DNA of 64,000 bases, from the NCBI GenBank assembly GCA_021234155.1, contig JAJEKV010000002.1, positions 26,032,617 to 26,096,616 on the forward strand, given 5' to 3'. Under the pieces are notes generated by a model that was given only the letters and a program-made list of their open reading frames with translations, had not been told where the DNA came from and made no database searches. The DNA comes from Isoetes taiwanensis. Taxonomy: Eukaryota; Streptophyta; Lycopodiopsida; Isoetales; Isoetaceae. The position numbers and the translations under genes were made by a program. Of this stretch, positions 11,801-23,514 are shown in pieces. Positions within the stretch are counted from its first letter, which is position 1; each line of letters opens with the position of its first letter.

Positions 11801-12094
11801 ATGGACAATAATACAATACATGGACAAAAACAATGCTACATATATATGTGGCGAGGACAATGTCAGGCATAAAATTGACTCCTAGATGTAATAATTCTTA
11901 GCATTGATGGGCCTTCTTCATTTATAAATATCAAATACTAGGTCCAAATGTGATGTGCCACTGCAACATTAGCGGCGACGATGGATTCTCTCATGTGACC
12001 TCCATTTAGTTTTATATAAAAAGCCCTTGTGTAAGTCCAAGTCTCGGCAATGGACCCACTGCGACATAAAAGTCCTCAAGGGCTTTCTATATTA
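8886..12094. other. Gene-poor interval with CTG/CAG-free stretch
   Basis: Only weak reading frames are present. 9071-9600 has no CTG or CAG at all. On the minus strand it contains phrases such as DFDLARKIFASI that loosely resemble a PPR repeat, but the frame is broken repeatedly. 10600-11110 has recurring AGCCGGATTCATGG-like words on the plus strand. A short palindrome TTGCCCCCTAGGGGCAA lies at 11308-11324. 11346-11380 weakly resembles the LINE 3' UTR seen at 14755. I see no convincing gene. Confidence 0.5.
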
Positions 12095-12113
12095 CTAGTA
12101 ACAGTGCCCAGCG
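12095..12113 (-). mobile_element. Helitron-like 3' terminus (minus strand)
   Basis: On the minus strand a hairpin GCCCAGCAACGCTGGGC is followed after seven bases by CTAG and then T. This is the plant Helitron 3' end arrangement: a short GC hairpin, about ten bases, CTRR, insertion before T. The element body would extend rightward from 12095. Its 5' TC end was not identified and no Rep-helicase coding is seen, so any Helitron here is non-autonomous. The hairpin closely resembles the one at 19032-19048. Confidence 0.6.
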
Positions 12114-12796
12114 TTGCTGGGCATAAGTTGAGAGCTTGTAAATGTTTTGGCCAAAATGAGAAAACCGTGTAGTAATAATCCAACTTTTGTAACCAAGCCG
12201 AGTTTTGGCCGAATGCAGTGGAAAAGTAGTTTGGACCTGTAAAGGATTTTCAACATTACACAATACCATGGGTTTAATGTTGTGTTGAGGGGTTGCAACT
12301 GTAAGGACCCTAAACATAAAAGACGGGTGCTAGAGAACTTATGGGAAATGTAGTTTCTTCGAAAAAAAAAAGGCCAAGCAAATTTACGTGTAGCTTTTGA
12401 ATCACCACAATTCTTGCTATTCAGATATGTCCCAAGATGCAGCATTTGAAGTTGCTTGATGCTGCTCCCAAAACCGTAGTAGATTGCTCCTTTGCTTCTC
12501 TTATTGACGGAATCATAAAACAACTGTGTACAAAAAAACTAAAGACTGTGAGCCTTTAAAGTTGAAATGTTTATACATGAAATGGAGACACTTGCTCCTA
12601 TTGTAAGAGATTTATTCAATGAAGCGATCAGCGGGAGCTTTTCTAACAATGTTATCTACCATAAATATGTGGGGAGAAATTGCGGTCTATCTGATGAGTC
12701 TCGTATCGATGCACATTTTAACTATGGTGGTTATGCTAATGGCAATAATGTGAGATGACTGTTCTAAGAGTGATGTAATGCCATTGAATATAATTA

Positions 12797-12903
12797 CAAC
12801 ACATTTGTTGAAAGACATTACGGGTTCATTAAAAACCAAGTTTGGACACATTCAACACATTTGTTGAAAGACATTACGGGTTCATTAAAACCCTAGTTTG
12901 GCC
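12797..12903. repeat. 56-bp tandem duplication
   Basis: A block starting CAACACATTTGTTGAAAG at 12797 repeats at 12853 with only minor differences. It is a local duplication of no known function, inside the Helitron-bounded region. Confidence 0.8.
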
Positions 12904-14640
12904 ATGCCCAACTGTGAAGTTCGCGAGCTGATGCGACTTCATTATCAACCAAAATCTAATGTTGTGTTAAATATAAATTTGAGAGCAAGATGTAATGTCA
13001 AGCTGGAGTCATGCATATGCGTGTTATTAATATTATTGTGAGCTACATTTAAAAGTGATATCACATTAAGCCTCTATCATTCAGTAGATCTGCCATTCAG
13101 TAGATCCAACATTTCTTTCTATAGCCTCTGGCGTGCCTTCTTGCTAGTTTTCGATTTTTAGGTAATCGGGATTTTTTTCCGGCAACTAAACCCTTCAAAA
13201 TCTTAGGAAATGTGACTAAGAAAAATTCCAAAAACCTTTTTAGCCAAACCGGAAAATCTTAAATTAAAAGAGTTGATACATCCAATTTCGAATTTTTATT
13301 TTTTTATAGGTAATATTTTTGGGTTCTGCCTCAGGCGAAGCCGACACGTGTGGATATTTTTTTGGTTTTCAATTTCTTCAGCTGTAAGTAAGCCCTGGCA
13401 ACTGCCAGTAGCCAAGAGCACCGATGGAGTGACGTTCCCATCGTCCGATGGAGTAAGCACGCTCCGGTTCGGCAGATCTCTAGCAGCTGCGCGGCTTCTG
13501 TTTCTGTGGAGCTTCTTGGAGCTTGTGCTTCTACATCGGCTTCTGCTTCTATGGAGTTTCTGAGCAAGAAGACGAGAGGTCTGCTCCGGCACTCTGACGG
13601 CATAGCCAAGCTGAGGTGAGATGTAGGCATTTAGGTGTAGAATGACGCCATAGCCAAGATGTAGGTGAGATTGGCGATTCCATCAACAATATGGTCTGCA
13701 TCAGTCCCATCTGCAATATCCACGGAGTCTCCTTTCTCCGCCTCTCTGCCTCGCAAGTTGGTTTCTTCACCATATGAACCTGTATCATGCAAAGTTGAAA
13801 TTTTGGCTTAGCCATAATGACGTTGCCATCGAAGTAAGGGACACAGTCTTGTGCGTTGAGAAATATGCGCTCTTATGAAGATCTCGATATTGCATTCAAA
13901 GCAATCATAGTTTTATTATAAAATATAGAACAACTTATCTCTGATCTCTGAATGGGGTCGTGATCATAGAGTTCTAGTGAAGCTCAGAATATCAGTAACG
14001 CGTTCAGATAATGCTTCACCAGGTTTGAACATAATCGCAGTAGATTGTTTGACAGAGAGATAATGATGGCCTGGGGTTTGATCATGAATGCCCTAATCCG
14101 TCTCTCCTATAATCGAATCTGCTCTTCTACTCTTCTACTGGCCGGATGCTCTAATCTGAATTTCCTTCTCTGCTCTAGATGCTCCCTAAATCCGCTCTGA
14201 TCCATAATGCCCTTTCTGATCCGCTTCCCTGCTATGGTATGTCCCCTCCTCCAACCGTGGCCGCCTTAATCTGTGTCCTCTAATACATATCTTCGTGCTC
14301 TTTCCATTCAAAAGGGGCTTTCGCTCCTAGCTCTTAGATCAAACTTTTTTTCCAATCTCAACTCTTAGATTAAATAACCATACTTTCAGTAGCCTAAAAC
14401 TTACATTAAGACTGTGCATGTCTCACAGTGATATCGTACCATTGTTTGCCTCGCTCTTTGCTCTTTGTTGTTAATTTTTGCAAGTAAGTGAACTAAACAG
14501 TGCATGTAGAAAGCCTTGCATTTTTTACTATTCTATATGCACAACTCCGGCACTGGCATTGTAACCCCTAACTCTTTATTGTGCAAGAAATGAACAACGT
14601 CTAAAAGAAATAATTAAATTAGAAAGGCTTGCATTTTGAT
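12904..14640. other. Non-coding interval with overlapping ORF shadows
   Basis: Around 13300-13820 there are overlapping open frames on both strands, all compositionally driven and unlike any family I know. The text GTGGATATTTTTTTGGTTTTC and nearby pyrimidine tracts could be intronic. No transposon terminus is recognised apart from the flanking ones. Confidence 0.35.
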
Positions 14641-14648
14641 GATTCTAT

Positions 14649-15177
14649 AGAAGGAAGGAAGGAAGGAAGGAAGGTATTTTTATCGTCCACGGAGACCAAT
14701 CGGTCTATGGGACCCAATACAAAAGCGCAGCAAGCGGATTACTACCCGGATTAAAAAACCCCCGCCCCGAAGGGTTTTCGAGGGAAAAACCGTGGCAGCA
14801 ATCAGCCTGCTGACAAACTGTTCCAATATACGAAATGCAAAAACACACAAATATATACACTCAGGCACCGTACCCGTAGTGCCTGATCAGCGGGCAGCCA
14901 GGCGGGGGCAAAGGTGGGCTCGCAGATCCAGTACCTCCTGAATGTACAACCTTAGAGCACGTACTGACGGTGTGTTCATCAGCAAATGTAGGGGCAAGTC
15001 CGGCCGTACTAAGGGAACGTATCTGGCTCGGATCTGACTGAATGCTGGGCAACTCTGGAAAGTGTGAGACTCATCCTCAATGGCACCCGTTTGACAGCAC
15101 TGACAGAGCCTGTCCTGGCGGGGCTCCCCAATCCACCTGCCTGTCTCGATGCGAAGATGGGGAGTAAGTGCAAGCAT
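14649..15177 (-). mobile_element. Non-LTR retrotransposon 3' end (5'-truncated)
   Basis: A minus-strand frame at 14887-15177 encodes the C-terminus of a LINE polymerase protein, with RLCQCC, IEDESHTFQSCPAF and a downstream helical tail. This is the CxxC...H...C zinc-knuckle block typical of LINE ORF2 C-termini. The 3' UTR follows (14650-14880), with a GC hairpin around a CCCTCGAAAACCCTT-type core, ending in a (CTTC)n tract on the minus strand. Homologous ends occur at 24530-24884 (+), 38176-38440 (-) and 58069-59211 (+). The element is truncated at its 5' side and cannot be functional. Confidence 0.85.
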
Positions 15178-15179
15178 TG

Positions 15180-15593
15180 CCAGAAATTAGTGCGCAGCTT
15201 TCAAGGATGTCTGGCAGCTAGGAATTGTGGATCTGGTAGAAACGAAAGTGGACTCTTTAAACCTTGGGCCACAACTGGCATAATTATGCTTTGGGTGCAT
15301 AGTTGAGTTTTATAACTCAAAACAATTCTGAATGTTCGTTGCAGACCCAGTGTACCTAAAAGTGGGATTTTGATCTTCATTTTTAACAGGGCTGCACGGT
15401 TAGAACTAAGCATAGCATTGTGAAAGAATTACAATAGCTACCCTCATGCGCAAGTCGTAGAGAAGCTTCCATGGTGTTGAATTGGCCCTTACTTTGCATG
15501 CAGCTATGGGGCATTGAGCTGTAAATTTGCTAGACCAAGGATTTGGCTTGAGTGAACTTCCCATAAATTTCTCATCATAGAAAACATGTTCAG
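15180..15593. other. Unassigned sequence between LINE end and solo LTR
   Basis: About 400 bases with no recognised gene or element terminus. It ends with TTCAG, the left target-site duplication of the following LTR. Confidence 0.5.
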
Positions 15594-17182
15594 TGTGACG
15601 TCCCCTACTCATATACGGTGCACTCACCGTATACAAACAGGAGTTCATCCCCCATACCAGCTCCATACTGATACAGGGCCCTCCACGTATCACTGCAACC
15701 TTGATGAGTTCCAGTGGGAAGAATGAAGGGGTCATTTACCCTGTCTCCCTCAGGGCCTACCTAGCTGCGGAAGCGTAAATATGCATGTCAGTATATAACA
15801 TCAACATCACATAACCATCTCGAAGGATGGTTCATCACATACCTGCATAGACAAAGATCAGCACATCACATAGGGGAATCCTACCCATGGCTCAGACTCA
15901 ATGGGATGACTGACGACTTGGGTCTCCAGAGGTCATTGCAGACAGAATTCATGGCAAATGGATTTGGCTGGTATAAGAACATGGCTTAGGGTTGTCCATT
16001 CCATCCGCCCCTCCTGTGCACACTTTGCAGAGTAGATTGAAAAGTGTTGGGACCTGACTGTAGCCCGTCGGATGCATAGCCAAAGGGGCTATTCCTGGGT
16101 TGCATCTCCCCAGTTCCGATGGGGCAGGTAGGGATCACTCCCTCCAGAGATCTACATGCTGACTCAAGGTGACTAGAGGGCCACTGCTCTTATTCGACTT
16201 GAACCCAATGGAGAGTGACGCATCACTCCACGGGTGTCGAGCCCATGCCTTGCCCACACGCAGTGGCAAGCCATTAGACCTAGTCCACAATGATCCCCGG
16301 TAGGCCTTACACACCAGAGGGATCGTTCAAGAGTCAGAACACGAACCTCCTTATAAGCCAGTCTGGCCCCTTCACCCACAACCAGGTGTGGTTCTTGTAC
16401 ACAGGCCGAATTTACAGTGTGCTAAAGAGGCTAGCTAGGAGCATCAACTACCAGGCTTTAGGGTCTCTACTCCCCTTCCCAATACAATGAGTTCACAGAG
16501 ATACATCATCATACACATCACAGAAGAACTAAAGAACAAGATCTAATCTATATCATAGAGTTAGGTTCTTTAGTTAGAGCTTGGTATCTAGAGATCTAGA
16601 TGGCTGCTATGGGCAATTTAATAGGCTAAACCTACTGATTCGATGACTGGAAGACGGTTTAGGCTATTAAATTGACGAAATACCTGATCCTTGGCTCGCT
16701 CCTCCTGCTCTGAACTCGACCATCCTGCTTAACTGCTAGAAGATGGAGCTAGAAAGGGAAACTAATGAGTCAAATCACTCAGACAGAGTCTGGGAGGCGG
16801 TTTTGACTCCTGGAGCAAGCAAAACAGAGCCCTAAAACCCTATGGACGAAAATGGCAAGTTAGGGTTTCCTTAACCTATATAGACAAAGGGTTAGGGCTA
16901 GGGTTTCCCATTATCCCTTTAAGCATGTGGGATAATTGGGTGTGGCCCACTTGCCTTTAATAACTAGGTGGCATAAAGTGTCCACATGGGAAAATGTACA
17001 CCTAGATAAATGTGCACATGGGTAAATGTGCACATTAATAAATGCACACACGTTGCAAGTTGCCCCTTAGGGGCTACCCACCTGGCTACACGTCGGCGTA
17101 CACGTCAGTCGGGGTGGCGTGTACGCATGACGAGGCAGTACAGTATACGTCCTGGGACCGTATACTGTGCTGGAACGTCACA
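15594..17182. mobile_element. Solo LTR, 1589 bp, with 5-bp target duplication
   Basis: The sequence starts TGTGACGT and ends ACGTCACA, so it has TG...CA ends with an 8-bp inverted terminal repeat. It is flanked by perfect 5-bp copies of TTCAG (15589-15593 and 17183-17187). No gag or pol lies inside, so this is the product of recombination between two LTRs. Its length suits a Ty3/gypsy-type LTR; the superfamily cannot be proved without internal sequence. Inside are hairpins TATACGGTG/CACCGTATA (15614-15635) and one around 17134-17171, and a palindrome at 17060-17074. Confidence 0.85.
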
Positions 17183-19031
17183 TTCAGCTTTTAGTTAGAG
17201 ATGCTAAGAAAGCTGTAATTTGATGTGAGCATTTGGCCTGATGATTACAAAAAGGAACCGATAGTCTTTATTGGCAATTTCGTCCTCCAACCTTAAAAAC
17301 ACATACATGTAACTAATTTTATTTCTGGTATCACGTGCATGCATCAATCATGTACCTATTTAACTTAAAAAGACAAAGGGAATAATGAACCTCAAATGGT
17401 TTGATCAAGGAACCAGTGACAATAAATGAATTAATAGTGAACAAATGAATTAACACGTCTTTAACTTGCAATTACTATTTTGTACTTGATGCATCCTTAT
17501 TTATTACAAGAAATGGTCCAAGTTTCATTTGAATGTTTATTCATGGATATGATCGCCGCCTACTTCCTATGAGGGAAGCTCCGTTGCACACCATTTTTTC
17601 CATCACACTAATTGCATGTAGTTATTGATGTTCGGTACGTGTGAAGGTAAATGGATGAGCATTCCATCCTTTTCTTGATTCATTCTTAAGCAGAATGACA
17701 AATTGCTTCAACAAACCTGTAGAATTCGGTAAGCACCTTACCTTGATGGGCGCTCTCGGATTTTGCAAGTCAGGGGGAAGCAAGAATGGCTTCCCCCATT
17801 TCGTTCTGCGTCACATCATGCTTGAAATCCTGCGAAGATTAATTGAATCTTGATAGAATCAAAGCCCATGTAGGCCAATTGGTCTCCGTGGATGGATGAT
17901 AGAATACATTCTATTCTATTCTTGCCAAAAGTAATAATTACATATATACATTATTAGAGGTCACTTTGGGCTCATTTATTTATTATCTATTTATTCCTTT
18001 AGCACATCTACCCTTTAATACCACATAAGACTCAACATTAGCATTTCTTTTTGTATTATGTGCTAGAGCTTTACATGGATGAAGAAAAATGTCTGTATTT
18101 TTATATTTTGTTGTGGGTGCTTTTAATGTCCTTGAAAGTGCAACCAGACGAACTTTTATCCAAGATTTAACTTAGGACTTAGAGAGGATTTGGGTCATGG
18201 CTTTGATTTTAAATAAAAGCCTTCGAGTTAATGTTTTGACTTAAAGAAAGCATTAGAAAATGGACACTACTTGCCTACAACTAAACCATCCTTTATCCAA
18301 CATTCAAAAAGTCTAAGTTAGGCTCTCCTTCTTACCCACAACCAAACCAACCCTTATAGGACTTTCAAATATAGAGTAGTTGGACAAGTGTCATTTCAAC
18401 AATGTTGAACACTTATTTCTATAACCTTAGCCATGCACAACTACCCCTTCAAACCGAACATGTTCCAGGCTTTAACATCACAATCCTTACACTCAAGGGT
18501 AAAGATTACTTTACGAGTTATAAACTTATCCTAACATGAAACCGTGCTTGCGCAATGTTGTTATATAGATGAAATGTCGATCCACTTCAAGAGTCTTTGG
18601 CTAGCATAAAGTATGTTAATTCCTTTCAAGCCCAATTGGATAAGATCTTTCTTTCTACTCTTGGCCGCCTTTTAAATTTAGCATTCTATTTGTCATATAT
18701 CTACACAGGAAATGGTCATTGAGGGAATGATGAAGCCATGGTAAATGGATTGAGATGTCATGTAAAAGAACTATATATAGATAAAAAGGAATTGGTTTAT
18801 TCCATTTATTACCTGATTTTGCCACTCTTAATCCTAAAAGGCACTAGCGAACATGAGAATTCTATGATACAAACTTGGGCGCAATTGCAATCTTAATACA
18901 TAGATATTTAGAATATGACCGTAGAATATAGTAGTTTCTTTCTAATACAATCTAACATCATCTCCCTTCTCCCATTTTGCTTTCAAATTAAGAAGATTCT
19001 GAATAGATGTCTACAATTAAAATCTATCTAT
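17183..19031. other. AT-rich non-coding interval
   Basis: No open frame of note. Near 17480-17515 the string TATTACAAGAAATGG resembles a CACTA terminus but lacks support. 17868-17928 is a short LINE tail listed separately. The rest holds nothing I recognise, although it may form the body of the Helitron ending at 19059. Confidence 0.4.
17868..17928 (+). mobile_element. Short LINE 3' tail
   Basis: The phrase CCAATTGGTCTCCGTGGATG followed by a (TTCTA)n tract matches the last bases of the LINE at 59150-59211. It is a severely truncated copy. Confidence 0.6.
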
Positions 19032-19059
19032 GCCCGGCAACGCCGGGCAACGTTACTAG
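19032..19059 (+). mobile_element. Helitron-like 3' terminus (plus strand)
   Basis: The hairpin GCCCGGCAACGCCGGGC is followed by AACGTTA, CTAG and then T, a textbook plant Helitron 3' end. The element body lies to the left, but no 5' TC end or Rep/helicase coding was identified. The near-identical end at 12095-12113 faces the other way. Confidence 0.7.
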
Positions 19060-19125
19060 TTATAAATTAGCATCAAATACATGAAAGTTGCAAGCAATGT
19101 AAAGCTATTTAAAACAAATACAACC

Positions 19126-19340
19126 TGGACCGTAGGATCGATCACATATAATTCCCAAAGCCATGTGCACCGTAGGATATGTCCCCAAGCAATGTGAATC
19201 GTAGGATCTCCGACCGACGATTAGGATCAAATCACCATGGGCCGTAGGATCATCTATATAGAATCTATATAGAAACTCCCAAGCCATCTGAGCCGTAGGA
19301 TGCGTCCCAAAACTGTGAGAGCCGTAGGATCTCATCGGAT
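19126..19340. repeat. Degenerate CCGTAGGAT repeat cluster
   Basis: Five units spaced about 35-60 bases apart each carry a GCCGTAGGATC-like core, several preceded by AAGCCATSTG-like words. It starts just after the Helitron end. Function unknown. Confidence 0.55.
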
Positions 19341-19559
19341 TGAGTGGGACAACTACTCGAAAGTTCTAGTCAACTGAAACATGATCAAGATAGATAAAAG
19401 TATTTTTCTAGTGATAGGCCATAATTTGGCTTAAATCATCATGAAAGGCTAATATTTTCGATCATGGAGCTTATCTTTTCTATTGCCCAATCAGATGCTC
19501 CTCTGATCAAGATTTAGCCCCTTTCACTGTATCGATTCTCTGGAAGAATCTGCACAATG

Positions 19560-20640
19560 ATTATGTCAGACTTGGCCTTGAGCTTGAAGCCGAATATTCC
19601 ACTTATGCCAATTCAATTCTGTTAAGGCTACTAGGAATGGACAAAAGAAGGCATCTGCTTAGCATAATAGTTTTCACACTACAAAATCTAGCCTCAAGTG
19701 CTTGTATTCATGTAAAAAAGTCTTCACATCCCAATCCGCTCTCTTTCTTATCCATGTATAGTTCTGACCAAGCAACTTGGCCATTCCACCTCAAATGAAT
19801 TTCCTAATAATGACCTGTATCTAACCGTAAATTCCCCTATGAGCCATCAGCGTTGATGACAAGCTGCAAAGATCGCATTAGTAACAGTAACTCTGTCAAA
19901 GGATGACAATTCCTTAGCAGACCATATCCAACTTTCTTTTCAAGTCTGTCCAAAATTGAGGATCATAATCTCTTCATATTGCCTGTTGTCCATGGGGACA
20001 TATGATGAACCCCGAGAGATATTGATGAATTCACTATGAAACCCCATATATCTCAAAAGCTTGCAAATCCTCCCATCTGAGAGTCATAGACCTTCCAGAA
20101 GTCCGTTTTGACGAGCACATAATATCGCTTTGAAGTTCCACACCAATGTAGTCCTTCCCTAGCTGCAAGATAATTGCCAAGAATATACCTTCTAGGGAGG
20201 AATGTTGTTGTTTCTTGCCAATGATCCTATTTAGTATAGGATTCAAGCGGTTGGCAACACCTTTCATGATGACCTTGTATAAAACATTGGTTAGATTAAT
20301 AGGCCTCCATTCCCCTAATGACATAAGTCTAGGCACTTTAGGTACAAGGGTAATAAACTCTGCAGCTAATGTGGGGTGCAGTGTACAAGAAACTGGATAC
20401 CTCTGACTGTTTTCACAAAGTCTGACCTCAAGATATCCCAAAATTCTATATAAGATTCGGGAGAGAAACTATTAGGACCAGGGGACTTACCTGCGGCCAG
20501 AGAATATATGATTTCATAGATCTTTGCATCTCCAAAACTGCATGAGGATCTGATTGACTTCAATGTGACCTTACCCGAGCAGTCAACCTTAATCATCCAT
20601 TAGGAGATCTGAGCTTGAAGTGAAGTCGACTTAGGATCTT
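19560..20640 (-). pseudogene. L1-type LINE reverse transcriptase fragment
   Basis: Two overlapping minus-strand frames encode the start of an L1-type reverse transcriptase domain. One has AAGKSPGPNSFSPESYIEFW; the next has ITLVPKVPRLMSLGEWRPIN and LYKVIMKGVANRLNPIL, followed by a degenerate QHSSLEG block. A frame change near 20400 and stops further downstream show decay. Weak similarity continues towards 19560. Endonuclease and zinc-knuckle parts are missing. Confidence 0.85.
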
Positions 20641-23514
20641 CTATGAAAGCTTTCTCTAACAAATGTCTTGATCTCATCCAAATTATCAAGTATATACTAA
20701 CCATTATCCCCTATACCTATAATACCATTTTCTGCAAGACTTGTCCCAACCATTTTAAAGAAACACTTAAAATTTTCTAATCCTAGCTTAGTATACCACT
20801 TTGTTTTAGAGCTCCCCTAGCTTCTTTCTCCTCTATAATCTTGGCTTTCCTTCCTAATTCCTCTTTCCTTCGTTGCTTTTCCAAATCATCTGGATCAACT
20901 AATAGTTTCCGCTTGATCTGATCAAAAGATTATAGACTACCTCTTTTTTTCCTTTTAAATTTAATGGATTTCGTTTACCCCATTCTTTTATCCATTCCTT
21001 CATAAGAGCAATTTTTTTAATCTGGGCTTTCATGCTGGAAAGGCCATCAGAATTTGGTAATGAGGTGAGGAAAGTCCTGAATGGTCTGCATAATGCAGAT
21101 CATATTTATAATCATATTGTCAATACACACATCTCTATTTGGTACAATTAGTGCCTTTGTATAATTCTTAAGGCTAGCAAATGGCTAGACGCATTTGTCA
21201 ACCAGATAGTAGTTTCCAACTCAAGCATATAGAATTGCTCATTTTTTGTCCCTTCTTACTAAAAGCATGTGAAACTCCTGTTTGCAAGCAGAAACCTATT
21301 ATAGAAACACAAAAGCTGCATTCTAGAATGGGGCTCGCATGAAACCAACAAACCGCCCGACTAGGCTTCTCATTCATCTCAGCAGATTTTCTACAATGGT
21401 GGATAGTGGGTAGCCGCACACATGCGAACTACCCATGAAAAATAAAGGGAATATCCAATTATATAATTTGGACCCCATAAAATACAATGCTAATAGATGT
21501 TTGGCTGGTGTACCTGCCGAAAGCTTATCACCGGGATTAAAAAACCCCGCCCTTTCGGGTTTTTGAGGAAAAACCCTAGTGTAAGCCTTCGGCAAGGGGC
21601 TTGGACAAACGTAAGGCAGACAAATCGCTCCCAAAACCCACGAATGGAGAAGTCGAAACAGATGTCGCTCGCCAACCTGTACCTGCACATCACCAACAAA
21701 AAAAAAACGTAACAAAACAAACCTCCCAGTGGAGGGGATCCGACGCGCGTGCCACGCCGATAAAAAACAAAACCTCGTCAAATAGAGGGGTTGGTCACGC
21801 GTGCCAGGCAACAAATACAATAAACAAAGAAGGGGGGGAGGGTGGGTTCAAAGAGAATAAGGTACTGCTGAGAGAGAAGAGGAAGCGCCGATGAGACGTT
21901 GAAGCAGAACCGCGCCTAAAATAGCGAACTCCCAACCAGAGAAGGCATGCGCCGCATGCATGCATACAAGACATGCATGCTCGCCCCATTCTAGAATGGC
22001 GATCCGATGATCGATGGGATTCTAGAATGGGACTCGCATGAAACCAACAAACCGCCCGAATACCAAAGGACTTCCTTAACAAAACTAGGATCGAGGACGA
22101 AGGTCACAGGATGAAGGCTAAAGAAGAGCCAAGGCCGAGAAAGGACATGCCACAGCATGAAAGAAACGTCAAATTGGCCAAACCAAGCAGGGAGAAGCCC
22201 CTCCCCTGCCTGGATTAAAATTCAAAGAGAATAAGGTACTGCTGAGAGAGAAGAGGAAGCGCCGATGAGACGTTGATGCAGAACCACGCCTAAAATAGCG
22301 AACTCCCAACCAGAGAAGGCATGCGCCGCATGCATGCATGCAAGACATGCATGCTCGCCCCATTCTAGAATGGCGATCCGATGTCTCGGATCGATGGGAA
22401 CATTAGAACCTGTTAGAACACTAGAAAAGCACAAAACCCATTAAAAGCTGCTATAACTTGCATAGAAGCATATGCTTGCACACAAAAGCATGTGAAGCAC
22501 ATTTGGACACAGAAATCCTCCACATTGACATCATCAGAAGTAAAGAGTAGGTACCTAGCATTTGATCCTCCAACAAAGAACCTACAACTGGATGCTTTTT
22601 TACCAGATTCAGCATATCCATCGGAACAAATATGAATCAGATAACTCTACTCCCAATTTCGTAGATTCTAAAATTGATTCTCCAGCAGCGTTCTTATAAG
22701 CTGCAGTCTTTTGCACTATGAACTAACAGAAGGCATCTTCTCATCTGCTGAGTTAAAAGAACTAATAATGTCCTTGACCACTCCTCTTTGTGCGGTACCA
22801 GAGTAACATGCACTAAGCAGGGGCGAACAGAGTTTTTTGACCAATTTGGGACAAAAGTCCACACACATTTCAGTCATCTTGGCCACAATGCGACTCTTGC
22901 CAATCTTTCTTAATCAAAGCAATGGGTCATTTCAAGTTTTCTTAAGCTCCACATGACATTGCACCTCTACCATAATGAGAATAACAAGTACTGGCTAATT
23001 ACCTGCAATGGCAGGTTTGGGCCGGTTACGTAGAATATTCAGGTATATTCTGGCACATACTTAGAATATTCCCACCCACTTATATGAGCTAGAGTTTGCC
23101 CTTTAGGGGCAACCCAAAAATTGCTTCCTCTCACTGTCTTAAACATTTAGCCGAAAAAAAAAGTCAGAGCTGAAAAGAAAAGTCAGAGACAAACACTGAA
23201 AGTGCTGATTTTTTCTCCACAATTTAGTTTCTATCCCAAAAAAAATCTTATCACCGTCTCATTTTTCAAACATTTATTTGAAAAGAAAACAAAAACTTAC
23301 TTACAATGCCCATCATATTACTCCACAATTTAGTTTCTTCCCAGAAAGCAATAAATGAAATGGAATATCTTAAATCTTCTACCTTGAACAAATGGCACTA
23401 AAAGCAGTGGACATATTATATTAGGCCTCATAGCTAAAGAAACTGTCTCTGAAAATCCATCCAACAAAATTCAACTAAAACCCATCCTACAAAATTCGTG
23501 CATGCTTTAGAAGC
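20641..23514. other. Repeat-rich non-coding interval
   Basis: A LINE-3'-UTR-like hairpin piece is at about 21533-21590 (minus). A block with TTCTAGAATGGGRCTCGCATG occurs at about 21313-21360 and 22020-22064. A block of about 175 bases at 21847 recurs at 22221 (shift 374). The palindrome TTGCCCTTTAGGGGCAA is at 23096-23112, with flanks similar to 11220-11330. ORFs on both strands here are shadows of repeats. Confidence 0.5.
21847..22400. repeat. Direct repeat, about 175 bp, period 374
   Basis: 21847-22019 and 22221-22400 share TTCAAAGAGAATAAGGTACT, GCGCCGATGAGACGTTG and CATGCGCCGCATGCATGCAT with only a few changes. The CATGCATGCAT core is self-complementary. Probably part of an unidentified transposon. 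Confidence 0.75.

Noticed and set aside
12691-12715. CTGATGAGTC resembling a hammerhead ribozyme core
   Set aside because: No GAAA element and no stems I and III around it.
13273-13815. Four overlapping ORFs on both strands
   Set aside because: Mutual shadows, no recognisable protein features.
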